Positions 29,158 through 39,101 of a DNA stretch of 64,000 nucleotides are shown piece after piece. The notes under the pieces are model-generated. The model did no database searches, was not told the DNA's origin, and was given only the letters and a program-made list of their open reading frames with translations. Location of the stretch: positions 296,748 to 360,747 of the forward strand of contig NZ_BMFZ01000001.1 of NCBI RefSeq assembly GCF_014639435.1. Direction: 5' to 3'. The translations under genes were made by a program, and so were the position numbers. The stretch comes from Hafnia psychrotolerans. GTDB taxonomy: Bacteria > Pseudomonadota > Gammaproteobacteria > Enterobacterales > Enterobacteriaceae. Within the stretch, counting starts at the first letter, position 1. Every line of letters begins with the position of its first letter.

Positions 29158-29943
29158 TTACTTCGCGGTTATATCAATATCGCCGAAATATTTCTTCGAA
29201 AGTGCTTCGATCACGCCGTCTTGCTTGATTTTGGCGATAGCCACATCCAGTTTCTCTTTGGTGGCCGTGTCGCCTTTACGCAGGCCGAAGGCGATACCGC
29301 TGCCGAGGATTTTGTCATCACGTACCGCATCGCCAGCGAAGGCATAATCCTTGCCGTCCGGGCGATCGAGGAAGCCGGTCTGGCCTGCCGGTGCCAGCAC
29401 TAATGTGCCATCAAGACGACCGGAAGAGAGGTCCAGATAGACCTGATTCTGATCCTGATAAGAGACGATATCCACGCCTTTCGGTGCCCAGTGCGCCTGC
29501 GCGTAACTTTCCTGAATCGAACCTTGCAACACGCCGATATGCTTGCCTTTCAGAGAGTCGGCAGTTGGCAGCAATTTAGCGTCCTTTTTCGCGATGAGTT
29601 TGCTGGGTACGCGGTAAATCACGTTGGTGAAATCAATGGCCTGACGGCGTTTTTCAGTGACATTCATCGCCGAGTTAATGGCGTCAAATTTACGCGCCTG
29701 CAGCGCCGGGATCAGCCCGTCGAAGGCAGTATCAAACCATTCACATTTTAGTTTGGCGGCGGCGCAAACGGCGTTACCGACATCGATATCGAAGCCCTGC
29801 AATTCACCGGTGGCGCTCTTAGATTCAAACGGCGGATACTGTGCTTCCAGACCAAATTTCAGCGTTGAGCCGTCTGCCAGCGCAGAAAATGACGCAGCGG
29901 CGCAACCTAACAACAAGGCGATGTTTAATTTTTTCATTATCAT
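29158..29943 (-). CDS. Periplasmic amino-acid-binding protein of an ABC transporter (orphan)
   Basis: The protein has a signal peptide (KKLNIALLLGCAAASFSALA) and a family-3 solute-binding fold: LKFGLEAQYPPFES, LQGFDIDVGNAVC, WFDTAFDGLIPALQARKFDAINSAMNVTEKRRQAIDF, and GVLQGSIQESYA. It resembles the HisJ/ArgT/ArtJ group, so a basic amino acid is the likely ligand. No permease or ATPase gene is nearby, so it must borrow a transporter. ATG 29943 stands 5 bp after GGGAGAAG; an in-frame ATG at 29937 and a GTG at 29949 are alternatives. Confidence 0.88.
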   Translation of the reverse strand: MIMKKLNIALLLGCAAASFSALADGSTLKFGLEAQYPPFESKSATGELQGFDIDVGNAVCAAAKLKCEWFDTAFDGLIPALQARKFDAINSAMNVTEKRRQAIDFTNVIYRVPSKLIAKKDAKLLPTADSLKGKHIGVLQGSIQESYAQAHWAPKGVDIVSYQDQNQVYLDLSSGRLDGTLVLAPAGQTGFLDRPDGKDYAFAGDAVRDDKILGSGIAFGLRKGDTATKEKLDVAIAKIKQDGVIEALSKKYFGDIDITAK

Positions 29944-29977
29944 TTTCACTTCTCCCAGAGGGTATCAAGTATGGCGT

Positions 29978-31132
29978 TTAGACGCGGCACAGGCGACGTG
30001 CACCTTCGTACAGCGTTTCGTCGTCTTTGGCAAAGCTCAGGCGGATAAGTCCGGTCGGTGAGTTATGGCTATAAAATGCCGACAGCGGAATGGTGGCGAT
30101 CTGGTGATCGCGGATCAAACTTAGAACGAACGCGTCGTCAGTCAGCGAACTAAACTGGCTGAAACGGGCCAACATAAAGAAGCTGCCGTGACTTGGCAGT
30201 AACTCAAAACGTGAGCCGCTGAGAGCAGTGGCCAGCAGATCACGCTTTTGCTGATAAAAATCGGCCAGACCGAGATAACTCTGCGGGTCAGCCAACGCCT
30301 CAGCGAATGCGACCTGCATCGGCGTGTCGGCCGAAAATACCATGAATTGATGCACCTTGCGGATCTCATCCATCAGCTCGACAGGTGCCAGGCAATATCC
30401 CACGCGCCAGCCGGTGACGTGATAGGTTTTGCCGAATGACGAAACAATCACGCTGCGCTCGGCCAGTTGCGGATGGCAGGCCATGCTTTCATGGCGTTGA
30501 CCGTCGAACACCACGTGTTCATAGACTTCATCGGACAAAATTACGATGTCGGTATCGCGGGTCAATGCAGTCAGGCGTTCAATATCGACGGCGGTAAAAA
30601 TCGCGCCGGTCGGGTTGTGCGGGCTGTTAATGATGATCATCCGCGTTTTGTTGTTAATCGCGCTGGCGACTTCATTCCAGTCAATGCTGAAATCTTCCAG
30701 CGACAGACCGATGGCGACCGGTGTAGCACCTTGCAAGCGGACAATCGGCGCGTAACTGTCAAAGGCGGGTTCGAAATAGATCACCTCGTCACCCGGATGC
30801 ACCAGCGCGCTGATGGCGGAGTACAGCCCTTCGCTGGCGCTGGCGATCACGGTCACTTCGCTATCCGCATCGTAATGACAGCCATATAACGCTTCCACTT
30901 TGGCCGACAGCGCATGACGCAACGCCGCCACGCCGCTCATCGGCGCATACTGGTTATGACCGTTACGCATAGCTTTACTGACGGCATCAATCAGTGAAGG
31001 TTGGCATGAGAAATTGGGTGCACCTTGCGATAAATTCAGTGCATTATGCTCGGCGCTCAACTGGCCAATCACGGTGAAAATGGTCGTGCCAACGTCAGGC
31101 AACTTTGATAGTGGTGAAATAGCGCTTTTCAT
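29978..31132 (-). CDS. PLP-dependent aminotransferase similar to methionine aminotransferase YbdL
   Basis: The 384-residue fold-type I aminotransferase reads LPDVGTTIFTVIGQLSAEHNALNLSQG at the N-terminus, NQYAPMSGVAALR, NSPHNPTGAIF, ILSDEVYEHVVFD and the Schiff-base lysine in VSSFGKTYHVTGWRVGYC. This pattern fits YbdL/KAT-type enzymes that use methionine, aromatic residues or glutamine. It lies 34 bp upstream of the binding-protein gene in the same direction and diverges from a LysR gene that may control both. Confidence 0.87.
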   Translation of the reverse strand: MKSAISPLSKLPDVGTTIFTVIGQLSAEHNALNLSQGAPNFSCQPSLIDAVSKAMRNGHNQYAPMSGVAALRHALSAKVEALYGCHYDADSEVTVIASASEGLYSAISALVHPGDEVIYFEPAFDSYAPIVRLQGATPVAIGLSLEDFSIDWNEVASAINNKTRMIIINSPHNPTGAIFTAVDIERLTALTRDTDIVILSDEVYEHVVFDGQRHESMACHPQLAERSVIVSSFGKTYHVTGWRVGYCLAPVELMDEIRKVHQFMVFSADTPMQVAFAEALADPQSYLGLADFYQQKRDLLATALSGSRFELLPSHGSFFMLARFSQFSSLTDDAFVLSLIRDHQIATIPLSAFYSHNSPTGLIRLSFAKDDETLYEGARRLCRV

Positions 31133-31138
31133 AACAGA

Positions 31139-31196
31139 CCCCAAGCCCCTTCATCCTTCAAGCCGCTGATGCGTTTGCTGTCTGCGCGAAAAGGAT
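31139..31196. repeat. Palindromic intergenic repeat, short member 2
   Basis: CATCCTTCAAGCCGCTGATG with GCGTTTGCTG matches the left end of the repeats at 16262 and 41228, then closes directly with AAAAGGATG. It looks like an internally deleted copy, located between the aminotransferase start and the LysR gene. Confidence 0.55.
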
Positions 31197-31320
31197 GCTG
31201 AGCATAAATAATTAGAACTGATGAATGATTAAGCAACAGTTCCCCTGTGCCGACAAGGGAAAATTTGTCATACTTGGCATGATCTCCGATCATGGCTGGC
31301 AAACTTTTCACGAGGTATGA

Positions 31321-32283
31321 ATGGCAACTTCATCTGATTTTTCTTATCTGACGGCGCTCAATCTTCCGTCACTTAACCTGTTGAAAACCTTCAGTGTGGT
31401 GGCTAAAACCCTCAACCTAACCCATGCAGCAGAACTGTTGCACATCACTCAAGGCGCGGTCAGCCGTCAAATGACCGGGCTGGAAACGGCACTGGGATAT
31501 CCATTGTTTTTGCGCCAGGCCCGTGGGTTGACGCTGACACCGCGCGGTGCGCAGCTTTTACCGGCGGTGCAGCAGGCGCTGGAACAGATGGGAGAAGCAT
31601 TCCGGCGTGTGGAGTCCCATCCCGATACGTTACGTATCAAATGCCCGACTTGCTCAATGCGCTGGTTATTGCCCAGGGTCATTCAGTTACAGAATGATCG
31701 CCCCGATATACAGATTGAACTGACTGCCTCGATTGCTCACGGCGTAGATTTCAGTACTGAACATTTCGATGCTGCTATCGTCTTTGGTCGCGCGCCTGAC
31801 TCACCGCGCCGCGCACATCATCTGTTTGACGAGGTGCTGACGCCGGTCTGCACCCCAGACTTTTTGCCTGGCCGTAAAGGACACTTTGACGTGGGCTGTC
31901 TGGCGGGTAAAACCCTGCTTCACCCGACGCGTGATCGCCGCGATTGGCTGTTATGGCTGCGCGAGGCGGGAGTAAAAGGGTTGCCGTCGGCGAAATCTCA
32001 GCATTTTGACACCCTGGATCTGGCGATCAACTCGGCGTTACAGGGATACGGTGTGGCGATAGGCGATCTCACCTTAATCGAGGATGACTTGCAGGCGGGC
32101 AGGGTGATTGCGCCATTCCCGCTGTGCGTGGCCAGCGGCGCATCTTATACGCTGCTCTATCCCGATAGCCCAACGCCGGTGCTGAAGGTGGCGATCGATT
32201 ATCTTAACGAGCATGCCAGAATCAGCCGGCAGAAACTGAGCGGGTTACTCTCAAGTTCCCACCGGCTGGTTAATTCAAATTAA
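31321..32283 (+). CDS. LysR-family transcriptional regulator
   Basis: The 320-residue regulator has an N-terminal winged HTH (LNLLKTFSVVAKTLNLTHAAELLHITQGAVSRQM) of the GcvA type and a substrate-binding domain with RIKCPTCSMRWLLPRV and LDLAINSALQGYGVAIGD. It is transcribed away from the aminotransferase and binding-protein genes, the classic layout for a LysR regulator of its neighbours. The effector is unknown; an amino acid is plausible from the context. Confidence 0.9.
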   Translation: MATSSDFSYLTALNLPSLNLLKTFSVVAKTLNLTHAAELLHITQGAVSRQMTGLETALGYPLFLRQARGLTLTPRGAQLLPAVQQALEQMGEAFRRVESHPDTLRIKCPTCSMRWLLPRVIQLQNDRPDIQIELTASIAHGVDFSTEHFDAAIVFGRAPDSPRRAHHLFDEVLTPVCTPDFLPGRKGHFDVGCLAGKTLLHPTRDRRDWLLWLREAGVKGLPSAKSQHFDTLDLAINSALQGYGVAIGDLTLIEDDLQAGRVIAPFPLCVASGASYTLLYPDSPTPVLKVAIDYLNEHARISRQKLSGLLSSSHRLVNSN

Positions 32284-32289
32284 TCCCTG

Positions 32290-32338
32290 TCATCCTTCGC
32301 GTTGCCGCCTTGATGCAACACGAAGGATTTTAGGGAGA
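32290..32338. repeat. Palindromic intergenic repeat, short member 3
   Basis: CATCCTTCG is joined to CGTTGCCGCCTTGATGCAAC and CGAAGGATTTTAGGG, i.e. the two ends of the larger repeats without the middle. It sits between the convergent LysR and bioA genes and could act as a bidirectional transcription stop. Confidence 0.6.
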
Positions 32339-32345
32339 GATAGCG

Positions 32346-33620
32346 TTAAATGATTTCAAGCGCGCTGGTGATAGCACTTGTCAGTTTCGTCAGTTGTGCC
32401 GGGGAAATAATGTAAGGTGGCATCAGATAAATGAGTTTGCCAAAGGGCCGGATCCACACGCCTTCAGCCACGAAGTGTTTTTGCAATTTTTCCATATTCA
32501 CCGGTTGATGCATTTCTACGACACCAATGGCACCAATGATGCGTACCTCGGCCACCGCCGGATGCGCTACCAGCGGCATCAACTCGCGTTTAAACTGTTG
32601 TTCAATATTTGCCACTTGCCCCTGCCAGCGATTTTCCGCCAGGAGACTCAGGCTGGCGCTGGCAACCGCGCAAGCCAGCGGATTACCCATAAATGTCGGA
32701 CCGTGCATGAAGCAGCCCGCTTTACCCTCGCTGAGGGTGTCGGCCACATGGCGGGTGGTCAAGGTCGCGGATAGCGTCATATAACCGCCAGTCAGGGCTT
32801 TGCCAAGGCAGAGGATATCAGGTGAAATTCCTGCGTGATCACAGGCAAACAGCTTGCCGGTACGGCCAAATCCCGTGGCAATCTCATCGGCAATCAGCAG
32901 CACGCCAAATTTATCGCATAACTGACGCACCCGTTTAAGGTAGGTCGGATGATAAATCCGCATCCCACCCGCGCCCTGAACCACCGGTTCTAAAATCACT
33001 GCCGCGATCTTTTGCTGATGTTGCTCCAGCAGCGCGGCGAACGGCGCGATATCCTCTTCATTCCACGTGTCACCAAACCGGCACTGCGGCGCATCGGCAA
33101 ACAAGTGCTGCGGCAGATAGCCCTGATACAAACTGTGCATCGAATTTTGCGGATCGCACACCGACATCGCGCCGAACGTATCGCCGTGGTAGCCGTTGCG
33201 CAAAGTCAGCAGCGTCTGGCGTTTCTGACCGCGCGCCTGCCAGTACTGCATGGCCATCTTCAGCGCGACTTCAACCGCCACCGAACCTGAGTCGGCCAGA
33301 AATACGCACTCCAGCTCGACAGGCGTCATCTCTACCAACTGACGCGACAGCGCTATCGCCGAAGGATGGGTTATCCCGCCAAACATCACGTGGGACATTT
33401 TGCCGATCTGTTCGATGGCCGCCTGATTGAGCTGCGGATGATTATAGCCGTGGATCGCGGCCCACCATGACGACATTCCGTCGACCAACTGACTTCCATT
33501 GGCGAGTTGCAATAGTACGCCGGACGCTGACTCTATCGGATAGACCGGCAGTGGCTTAGTCATGGACGTATACGGATGCCAGATGTGGCGTTGATCGAAC
33601 TCAAGATCGGCGGGCGTCAT
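32346..33620 (-). CDS. bioA: Adenosylmethionine-8-amino-7-oxononanoate aminotransferase BioA
   Basis: The 424-residue PLP enzyme makes 7,8-diaminononanoate from KAPA, using S-adenosylmethionine as amino donor, the third step of biotin ring assembly. [16 protein letters not shown] is the typical start; [42 protein letters not shown] and the Schiff-base lysine in [16 protein letters not shown] follow. It diverges from bioBFCD across a BirA operator. Confidence 0.98.
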   Translation of the reverse strand: MTPADLEFDQRHIWHPYTSMTKPLPVYPIESASGVLLQLANGSQLVDGMSSWWAAIHGYNHPQLNQAAIEQIGKMSHVMFGGITHPSAIALSRQLVEMTPVELECVFLADSGSVAVEVALKMAMQYWQARGQKRQTLLTLRNGYHGDTFGAMSVCDPQNSMHSLYQGYLPQHLFADAPQCRFGDTWNEEDIAPFAALLEQHQQKIAAVILEPVVQGAGGMRIYHPTYLKRVRQLCDKFGVLLIADEIATGFGRTGKLFACDHAGISPDILCLGKALTGGYMTLSATLTTRHVADTLSEGKAGCFMHGPTFMGNPLACAVASASLSLLAENRWQGQVANIEQQFKRELMPLVAHPAVAEVRIIGAIGVVEMHQPVNMEKLQKHFVAEGVWIRPFGKLIYLMPPYIISPAQLTKLTSAITSALEII

Positions 33621-33640
33621 GACAGTATCCTTGATGAAAC

Positions 33641-33673
33641 TTGTAAACCAAAAAATAATTTTAACGTTGACGG
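33641..33673. promoter_or_regulatory. BirA (biotin) operator between bioA and bioB
   Basis: TTGTAAACC at 33641-33649 and GTTGAC at 33666-33671 are separated by 16 bp, in line with the proteobacterial BirA site TTGTAAACC-N14/16-GGTTGACA. It lies in the 118-bp divergent bioA/bioB promoter region, where BirA with biotinyl-5'-AMP represses both arms. Confidence 0.8.
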
Positions 33674-33738
33674 TAAACTAAAACAAATAAAGAATAGCTG
33701 ACGATTTATAAGGTCAAACCCATTTTTGGAGATGTCGC

Positions 33739-34776
33739 ATGACAACCCGTACCCACTGGACGCTGGAAAAGACGCAGGCGCTGTTTGATAAACCCTTTCT
33801 GGAGCTGATGTTTGAAGCCCAGCAAATTCATCGTGAGCACTTCGATCCGCGTCAGGTTCAGGTCAGTACTCTGTTGTCGATTAAAACCGGCGCCTGTCCG
33901 GAGGATTGCAAATATTGTCCTCAGAGTTCGCGCTACAAAACCGGTCTGGAAACTGAGCGTCTGATGGAAGTGAAGCAGGTGCTGGAGTCCGCTCGTCAGG
34001 CCAAAGCCGCCGGTTCGACCCGATTCTGCATGGGGGCTGCGTGGAAAAACCCGCATGAGCGTGACATGCCGTACCTTGAGCAAATGGTGCAAGGTGTAAA
34101 AGAGTTGGGCATGGAAACCTGCATGACGCTCGGCTCACTGGATACCACGCAGGCGCAGCGCCTGGCGTCGGCGGGGCTGGATTTCTACAACCATAACCTT
34201 GACACTTCGCCGGAATTTTACGGCAGCATCATCACCACCCGCAGCTATCAGGAACGTCTGGACACGCTGGCAGAGGTCCGCAGTGCAGGGATTAAAGTTT
34301 GTTCCGGTGGCATCGTCGGTCTGGGCGAAACGGTAAAAGACCGTGCTGGTTTACTGATGCAGTTGGCAAATCTTCCGGTCGCGCCTGAGAGCGTGCCAAT
34401 CAACATGCTGGTCAAAGTGAAAGGCACACCGCTGGCTGATAACGACGACGTCGATCCTTTCGACTTTATCCGCACCATTGCCGTGGCACGCATCATGATG
34501 CCGACATCCTTCGTCCGTCTTTCCGCCGGTCGCGAGCAGATGAGCGAGCAGACGCAGGCCATGTGCTTTATGGCCGGAGCTAACTCGATTTTCTACGGTT
34601 GCAAACTGTTGACTACGCCGAACCCGGCTGAAGATAAAGACCTGATTCTGTTTGGCAAACTGGGCCTCAACCCGCAGGTGTTTGAAACCGAACTGGGTGA
34701 TGAGCAACAGCAGGATGCACTGGCTGAACAGTTGGTCCGTGCCGATACCCCACAATTTTACAATGCCGCCGTCTGA
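33739..34776 (+). CDS. bioB: Biotin synthase BioB
   Basis: The 345-residue radical-SAM enzyme inserts sulfur into dethiobiotin. The [4Fe-4S] Cys triad is in [14 protein letters not shown]; residues for the auxiliary [2Fe-2S] cluster include Cys of [15 protein letters not shown] and [12 protein letters not shown], with the unusual Arg ligand in [13 protein letters not shown]. First gene of bioBFCD. The ATG lies downstream of GGAGATGTC. Confidence 0.98.
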   Translation: MTTRTHWTLEKTQALFDKPFLELMFEAQQIHREHFDPRQVQVSTLLSIKTGACPEDCKYCPQSSRYKTGLETERLMEVKQVLESARQAKAAGSTRFCMGAAWKNPHERDMPYLEQMVQGVKELGMETCMTLGSLDTTQAQRLASAGLDFYNHNLDTSPEFYGSIITTRSYQERLDTLAEVRSAGIKVCSGGIVGLGETVKDRAGLLMQLANLPVAPESVPINMLVKVKGTPLADNDDVDPFDFIRTIAVARIMMPTSFVRLSAGREQMSEQTQAMCFMAGANSIFYGCKLLTTPNPAEDKDLILFGKLGLNPQVFETELGDEQQQDALAEQLVRADTPQFYNAAV

Positions 34777-34779
34777 CTA

Positions 34780-35931
34780 ATGAGTTGGCAAACGCGCATT
34801 GAAGAGGCGGTGGACGCGCGCAAGCAAGCTGCAGCGTTCCGTGTTCGTCAGTCGAATGCAGGCGGCAGCGCCCGCTGGCTGACGCAGGGTGAGCAGCGCT
34901 GGCTGAACTTCTCCGGTAATGATTATCTGGGGCTTAGCCAGAATCCGAAGGTGATCACTGCCTGGCAAAAAGGGGCGGCGCGTTTTGGTGTGGGCAGCGG
35001 CGGTTCAGGGCATGTGACTGGATACAGCGACATCCACGCCGAGTTCGAACAGCAATTGGCGGACTGGCAGGGTTACCCGCGGGCGTTACTGTTTATCTCT
35101 GGTTTTGCGGCGAATCAGGCGATTCTTGCGGCACTGTTGCAGGCATCGGATCGAGTTCTGGCTGATAAACTCAGCCATGCGTCACTGCTGGAAGCTGCAG
35201 CCTATGCGCCTTCTCAACTGCGGCGTTTTCAACATAATCAGTCAGATTCCCTGCAACGTCTGCTGGAGAAACCGGTGGCTGGCGATACGCTAGTGGTCAC
35301 CGAAGGCGTGTTCAGTATGGACGGCGATACTGCACCGCTCAAAACATTGCATCAGTTGGTGCAGGCACACTCGGCCTGGCTGCTGGTCGATGATGCCCAT
35401 GGCGTCGGCGTGCTGGGGGAGCAAGGACGTGGCAGCTGTTGGCATCAAGGCGTAAAACCTGAACTGCTGGTGGTGACCTTTGGCAAAGCGTTCGGATGCA
35501 GCGGTGCCGCGGTGTTGTGCGATGAGGCTACAGCACAGTACCTGCTGCAATTCGCCCGCCATCTTATTTACAGCACCGCGATGCCTGCCGCGCAGGTCTG
35601 CGCATTGCAGGCCAGCCTGCGCTGTATTCAGCACGGCGATGACCTGCGTGATAAACTGATGGGCAATATTGCCCGTTTCCGTGCCGGGGTTGCCGGTTTG
35701 CCTTATCCGCTGACGGCCTCTGCCACGGCTATTCAGCCGCTGATTGTGGGTGAAAATCAGCCGACGCTGGATCTGGCACAACAGTTACGTGCGCGCGGTG
35801 TATGGGTCAGTGCGATCCGCCCGCCGACCGTCCCGCAGGGCAGCGCAAGATTGCGCATTACCCTGACGGCCGCTCATCGGTCCGAAGATATCGATTTTTT
35901 GCTGGAGTCCCTTCATGGGTGCAGTCACTGA
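34780..35931 (+). CDS. bioF: 8-amino-7-oxononanoate synthase BioF
   Basis: The 383-residue PLP enzyme condenses pimeloyl-ACP and alanine to KAPA. Family motifs are [42 protein letters not shown] and the PLP lysine in [17 protein letters not shown]. It begins 3 bp after the bioB stop and its end overlaps bioC by 17 bp, which signals translational coupling. Confidence 0.97.
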   Translation: MSWQTRIEEAVDARKQAAAFRVRQSNAGGSARWLTQGEQRWLNFSGNDYLGLSQNPKVITAWQKGAARFGVGSGGSGHVTGYSDIHAEFEQQLADWQGYPRALLFISGFAANQAILAALLQASDRVLADKLSHASLLEAAAYAPSQLRRFQHNQSDSLQRLLEKPVAGDTLVVTEGVFSMDGDTAPLKTLHQLVQAHSAWLLVDDAHGVGVLGEQGRGSCWHQGVKPELLVVTFGKAFGCSGAAVLCDEATAQYLLQFARHLIYSTAMPAAQVCALQASLRCIQHGDDLRDKLMGNIARFRAGVAGLPYPLTASATAIQPLIVGENQPTLDLAQQLRARGVWVSAIRPPTVPQGSARLRITLTAAHRSEDIDFLLESLHGCSH

Positions 35932-36706
35932 ATTAGTGAACAAACAAGCGGTGGCAGAGGCGTTCAGCCGCGCCGCCGTCAGTTACGAAAGCGCTGCACA
36001 GTTACAGCGCGACGTGGGTGAACATCTTATTAGCATGGTAGCAGACACCCATCAGGCTGCGGGTCACTCCCTGCTCGATGCCGGTTGCGGCACCGGTTAT
36101 TTCAGCCGCCGCTGGCGTGATATGGGTAAGCAGGTGACAGCCCTGGATCTGTCGAAGGGCATGCTGGAGATGGCCCGTGCGCAGGACTCTGCCCATCATT
36201 ACTTGCCCGGAGACATCGAGCGTTTACCACTGGACGACGGCTCATTGGATATTTGCTTCAGTAATCTGGCCGTGCAGTGGTGTAATGCGCTGCCGCGTGC
36301 GCTCGAAGAGATGCATCGCGTCACGCGTATCGGCGGGCTGGTGCTATTTTCCACGCTGGCGGAAGGGTCGCTTGGCGAACTGTCTGCGGCCTGGAAAAAA
36401 GTAGATGGTCGTCCTCATGTGAATCAGTTCCTGACCCCGGACAAAATCGCCGAAGCCTGCGCCCCTTATCGTCATGACGTTCAGTTCAGTCAGTGCACCG
36501 TACTGTTCCCTGATGCCATGTCGCTGTTGCGCTCGCTAAAAGGTATCGGCGCGACGCATATCAAAAATGGCCGCCTCGGTGGGCTGGGCGGGCGCGATCG
36601 TTTGGCGCTGCTGGATAAGTACTATGTTCGGCAGGATGGCATGCTACCGCTGACCTATCGGTTGGTGTATGGCGTGCTGCAAGTGGAAAAGCTTATTCCC
36701 CGCTAA
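35915..36706 (+). CDS. bioC: Malonyl-ACP O-methyltransferase BioC
   Basis: The 263-residue SAM-dependent methyltransferase methylates malonyl-ACP to start pimeloyl synthesis on the fatty-acid machinery. [19 protein letters not shown] is the typical N-terminus; [15 protein letters not shown] is the SAM-binding motif I and [22 protein letters not shown] follows. In E. coli bioC and bioD adjoin; here 151 bp with a degenerate repeat lie between them. Confidence 0.97.
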   Translation: MGAVTELVNKQAVAEAFSRAAVSYESAAQLQRDVGEHLISMVADTHQAAGHSLLDAGCGTGYFSRRWRDMGKQVTALDLSKGMLEMARAQDSAHHYLPGDIERLPLDDGSLDICFSNLAVQWCNALPRALEEMHRVTRIGGLVLFSTLAEGSLGELSAAWKKVDGRPHVNQFLTPDKIAEACAPYRHDVQFSQCTVLFPDAMSLLRSLKGIGATHIKNGRLGGLGGRDRLALLDKYYVRQDGMLPLTYRLVYGVLQVEKLIPR

Positions 36707-36719
36707 AATCCTGCGTCCT

Positions 36720-36822
36720 TGACGCTGTCTCTGCGTTAGCTACGCGAGCTCACTTGAATCACTGAACCCTGTCAGCTCATCGGGATTCGCTCGCTGGCTG
36801 CCTTGATACCGTGACAATGGCA
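36720..36822. repeat. Degenerate palindromic repeat between bioC and bioD
   Basis: TGTCTCTGCGTTAGCTACGC, GAGCTCACTTGAATCACTGA, and TTCGCTCGCTGGCTGCCTTG show the layout of the window's intergenic palindromes (outer GGCTGCC arms around a CAGTCACTT-like core) but have diverged. It splits an operon that is tight in E. coli. Membership is uncertain. Confidence 0.45.
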
Positions 36823-36857
36823 TTGGATTTAACATTTCAGCTAGGGTTGTCCAATAA

Positions 36858-37538
36858 ATGAAAAAAACCTTCTTTATCACTGGCACAGATACCGAAGTCG
36901 GAAAAACGGTCGCGACGACGGCTTTTTTGCAGGCCGCAACGCACGCAGGTTTTTCGACTGCAGGGTATAAGCCCGTGGCCTCCGGCAGTGAAATGACCGA
37001 AGATGGGCCGCGCAACACTGATGCACTGGCTTTACAGGCTAACAGTTCGGTGCGGCTTAGCTATGATGAAGTGAATCCCTGTACATTCATTGAACCGACT
37101 TCCCCACATATTGTCAGCCAACTTGAACAACGTCCGATTGTGCTTGATACCCTGTCGCAAGGGTTGCGTCATCTCGCACTCAAGGCTGACTGGACGGTAG
37201 TTGAAGGCGCGGGAGGCTGGTTTACGCCACTCAATGAGCAGCAGACTTTTGCCGACTGGGTGATTGCCGAGCAGCTACCGGTGATTTTAGTGGTGGGAAT
37301 GCGTTTGGGATGTATCAACCATGCGGTGCTCACCGCAGAGGCCATCATTCACAGCGGTTTACGGTTGGCTGGCTGGATAGCCAATGACATACAGGAAACG
37401 GGGAAGCATCATCAGGCCTATCTGGCAACGCTCATGCGTATGCTGCCTGCGCCGCTGCTGGGCGAGATCCCGTTCCTCAGTGCGAATACCCGCGGTGATG
37501 TTGGACGCTATCTCAACCTGGATTACCTCAAACCGTGA
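36858..37538 (+). CDS. bioD: Dethiobiotin synthetase BioD
   Basis: The 226-residue ATP-dependent carboxylase closes the ureido ring of dethiobiotin. The P-loop is TGTDTEVGKT, followed by GYKPVASGSEMTEDGPRNTDALALQ, and WTVVEGAGGWFTPL carries the conserved Glu. The end overlaps the convergent UrtE-like ATPase gene by 11 bp. Confidence 0.97.
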   Translation: MKKTFFITGTDTEVGKTVATTAFLQAATHAGFSTAGYKPVASGSEMTEDGPRNTDALALQANSSVRLSYDEVNPCTFIEPTSPHIVSQLEQRPIVLDTLSQGLRHLALKADWTVVEGAGGWFTPLNEQQTFADWVIAEQLPVILVVGMRLGCINHAVLTAEAIIHSGLRLAGWIANDIQETGKHHQAYLATLMRMLPAPLLGEIPFLSANTRGDVGRYLNLDYLKP

Positions 37539-38238
37539 GATGATTTTTTACCAATCCTTCATTGAGTTCCGCCAGCGTACCTTGCGCCACGTTACGGCCG
37601 TCATCAAGCAGGCAAAAACGGTCGGCTACGGTGCGGATAAAAGGGAGTTGATGCCCGACCAGCAACAGTGTCAGGCTCAGATCCCGATTTAGACGGTGAA
37701 TAATATTGCTCATGCTGGCCGACATTGCCTCGCTGGCGTGCTCGGTTGGCTCGTCGAGGATCAGCAGCTCCGGTTCTTGCACCAGCGCCCGGCCAATCGC
37801 TAATTGCTGCTGCTGGTTTTCGTCCAGTTCTCCAGCCTTACGTGCCCCCATCTCTTTTAATAACGGAAACAGCTCATATACCTGTTCAGGGACACGTCGG
37901 GTCTTATTGCGCCCGGCCATCATTGCAATTTGCAGATTTTCATCCACACTCATTTGCGAAAAAATCTGACGGCCCTGAGGGACGTAACCAATGCCCATTT
38001 TCGCGCGAGTTTCCACCGGCAGATGCAATAAACTTTGCGGCTCCTCATTGGCTGACTGCCAGGAAATGGTGCCGCTTTTAACTGGCAGGTGACCCATGAT
38101 GCAGTTAATGAGCGTGGTTTTACCGACGCCATCTCGCCCGATAAGGCAGGTACACTGCCCGCGATATAGCTCCAGATTGATATCCCACAAAATATGGTTG
38201 TTGCCGTAGTATTGATTAACCGATTTAACACTTAACAT
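37528..38238 (-). CDS. Orphan ABC ATPase of the LivF/UrtE type with altered signature motif
   Basis: The 236-residue protein resembles UrtE, an ATPase of urea/branched-chain amino acid ABC systems: VNQYYGNNHILWDINLELYRGQ, Walker A GRDGVGKTTLINCIMG, YVPQGRQIFSQMSVDENL, Walker B ELLILDEPTEHAS. The normal LSGGQQQQLAIARAL signature reads LDENQQQQLAIGRAL, and the H-loop reads LLVGHQ. No permease, binding protein or second ATPase is adjacent. ATG 38238 follows GGAAGGAAA. It may be a relic of a lost urt operon or a repurposed subunit; loss of SGG makes normal hydrolysis doubtful. Confidence 0.8.
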   Translation of the reverse strand: MLSVKSVNQYYGNNHILWDINLELYRGQCTCLIGRDGVGKTTLINCIMGHLPVKSGTISWQSANEEPQSLLHLPVETRAKMGIGYVPQGRQIFSQMSVDENLQIAMMAGRNKTRRVPEQVYELFPLLKEMGARKAGELDENQQQQLAIGRALVQEPELLILDEPTEHASEAMSASMSNIIHRLNRDLSLTLLLVGHQLPFIRTVADRFCLLDDGRNVAQGTLAELNEGLVKNHLTV

Positions 38239-39101
38239 CAGAATTTCCTTCCTCATGACTCATTCCTTATTTCACGGGCTTTTTACCGCGGGTGACGTTG
38301 GGATTGGTTTATGTATATTGACGACCATTGTCATATTTCTGACATTTATTTTGCGCTGTTAAGGCAGTTCTTAACGCTGGAAGATCTTGCAACTCTCAGG
38401 CCAAGTTTGGGTATAAATGTCCTAAAGATTAAGTGATAGGAATGTAAACAGCCGGGCGGGCGGCATAAGGAAAATATTAATAACCCGAAATTAATCGGAC
38501 GTATATCAGACCCGTTAGTGCACTTTTCCAGTGCTGAAGATGATGGATTTGGTGCAATGCATTAGCGTGGTTTAAGCGAAAAGATCCTCATGGGATGCAC
38601 TTTTTCATTTTGCAATATCCACGGCACAGGATATCTAGGCAAAATCTGTATATATAAAGAAGTAAAAATGGCTAAAAAGAACTAAAAAACATCCCAGAGA
38701 GGTCGGCGTAGACGAAAGGCCGATTTTTGGCAGGTCCCGCTACAAGCGGCGTGATGTGAGTTATCCACCATTCCTGTGGATAACCATGTGCATTAGCGTC
38801 GGGAAAGTTCCCCCAAGCGAGTCAGGACGCGGGTTGCGCTCAGTTTGACCGGAATCGCAGCTTTTTATATAAACTTTTATTATTCAAAGGCTTGTATAAA
38901 ATCAAGCTTTGTCAAATCGCTGTATGCCATCAGTGTCAATTTTTGTCAGCCTGTTGTCAGAACGTTAAATTGCGCCAATACCTGGGGATAAATGTTCTGC
39001 GATGGGGAAAAGAGGCCAATCATGAAACCTAAATAAGTGCAGCGTGGCAAGATGGTAAAAGCCAACAAGGCAATGTGTTAGAAATGCGTGGAATTTAGCC
39101 A
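38239..39101. other. Long AT-rich non-coding stretch upstream of uvrB
   Basis: No coding frame with recognisable homology is seen on either strand over about 860 bp. The contents seen are an inverted pair of DnaA boxes at 38761-38783, GCATTAGCGT occurring twice (38559 and 38791), GTGCACTTTT and ATGCACTTTT near-repeats at 38519 and 38595, and AT-rich runs. A short minus-strand frame upstream of the ABC ATPase (NPNVTRGKKPVK) could be the tail of a lost gene but is too short to assign. Confidence 0.5.
38761..38783. promoter_or_regulatory. Inverted pair of DnaA boxes upstream of uvrB
   Basis: TTATCCACC (8 of 9) and TGTGGATAA (perfect complement of TTATCCACA) face each other across 5 bp. A DnaA box near the distal uvrB promoter P3 is known in E. 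coli, so control of a long uvrB transcript is the likeliest meaning. Confidence 0.7.

Noticed and set aside
38570-38620. Sigma-54 type promoter around ATGCACTTTTTCATTTTGC
   Set aside because: GC and TTGC elements are 9 bp apart rather than 5 and the GG of the -24 element is missing.
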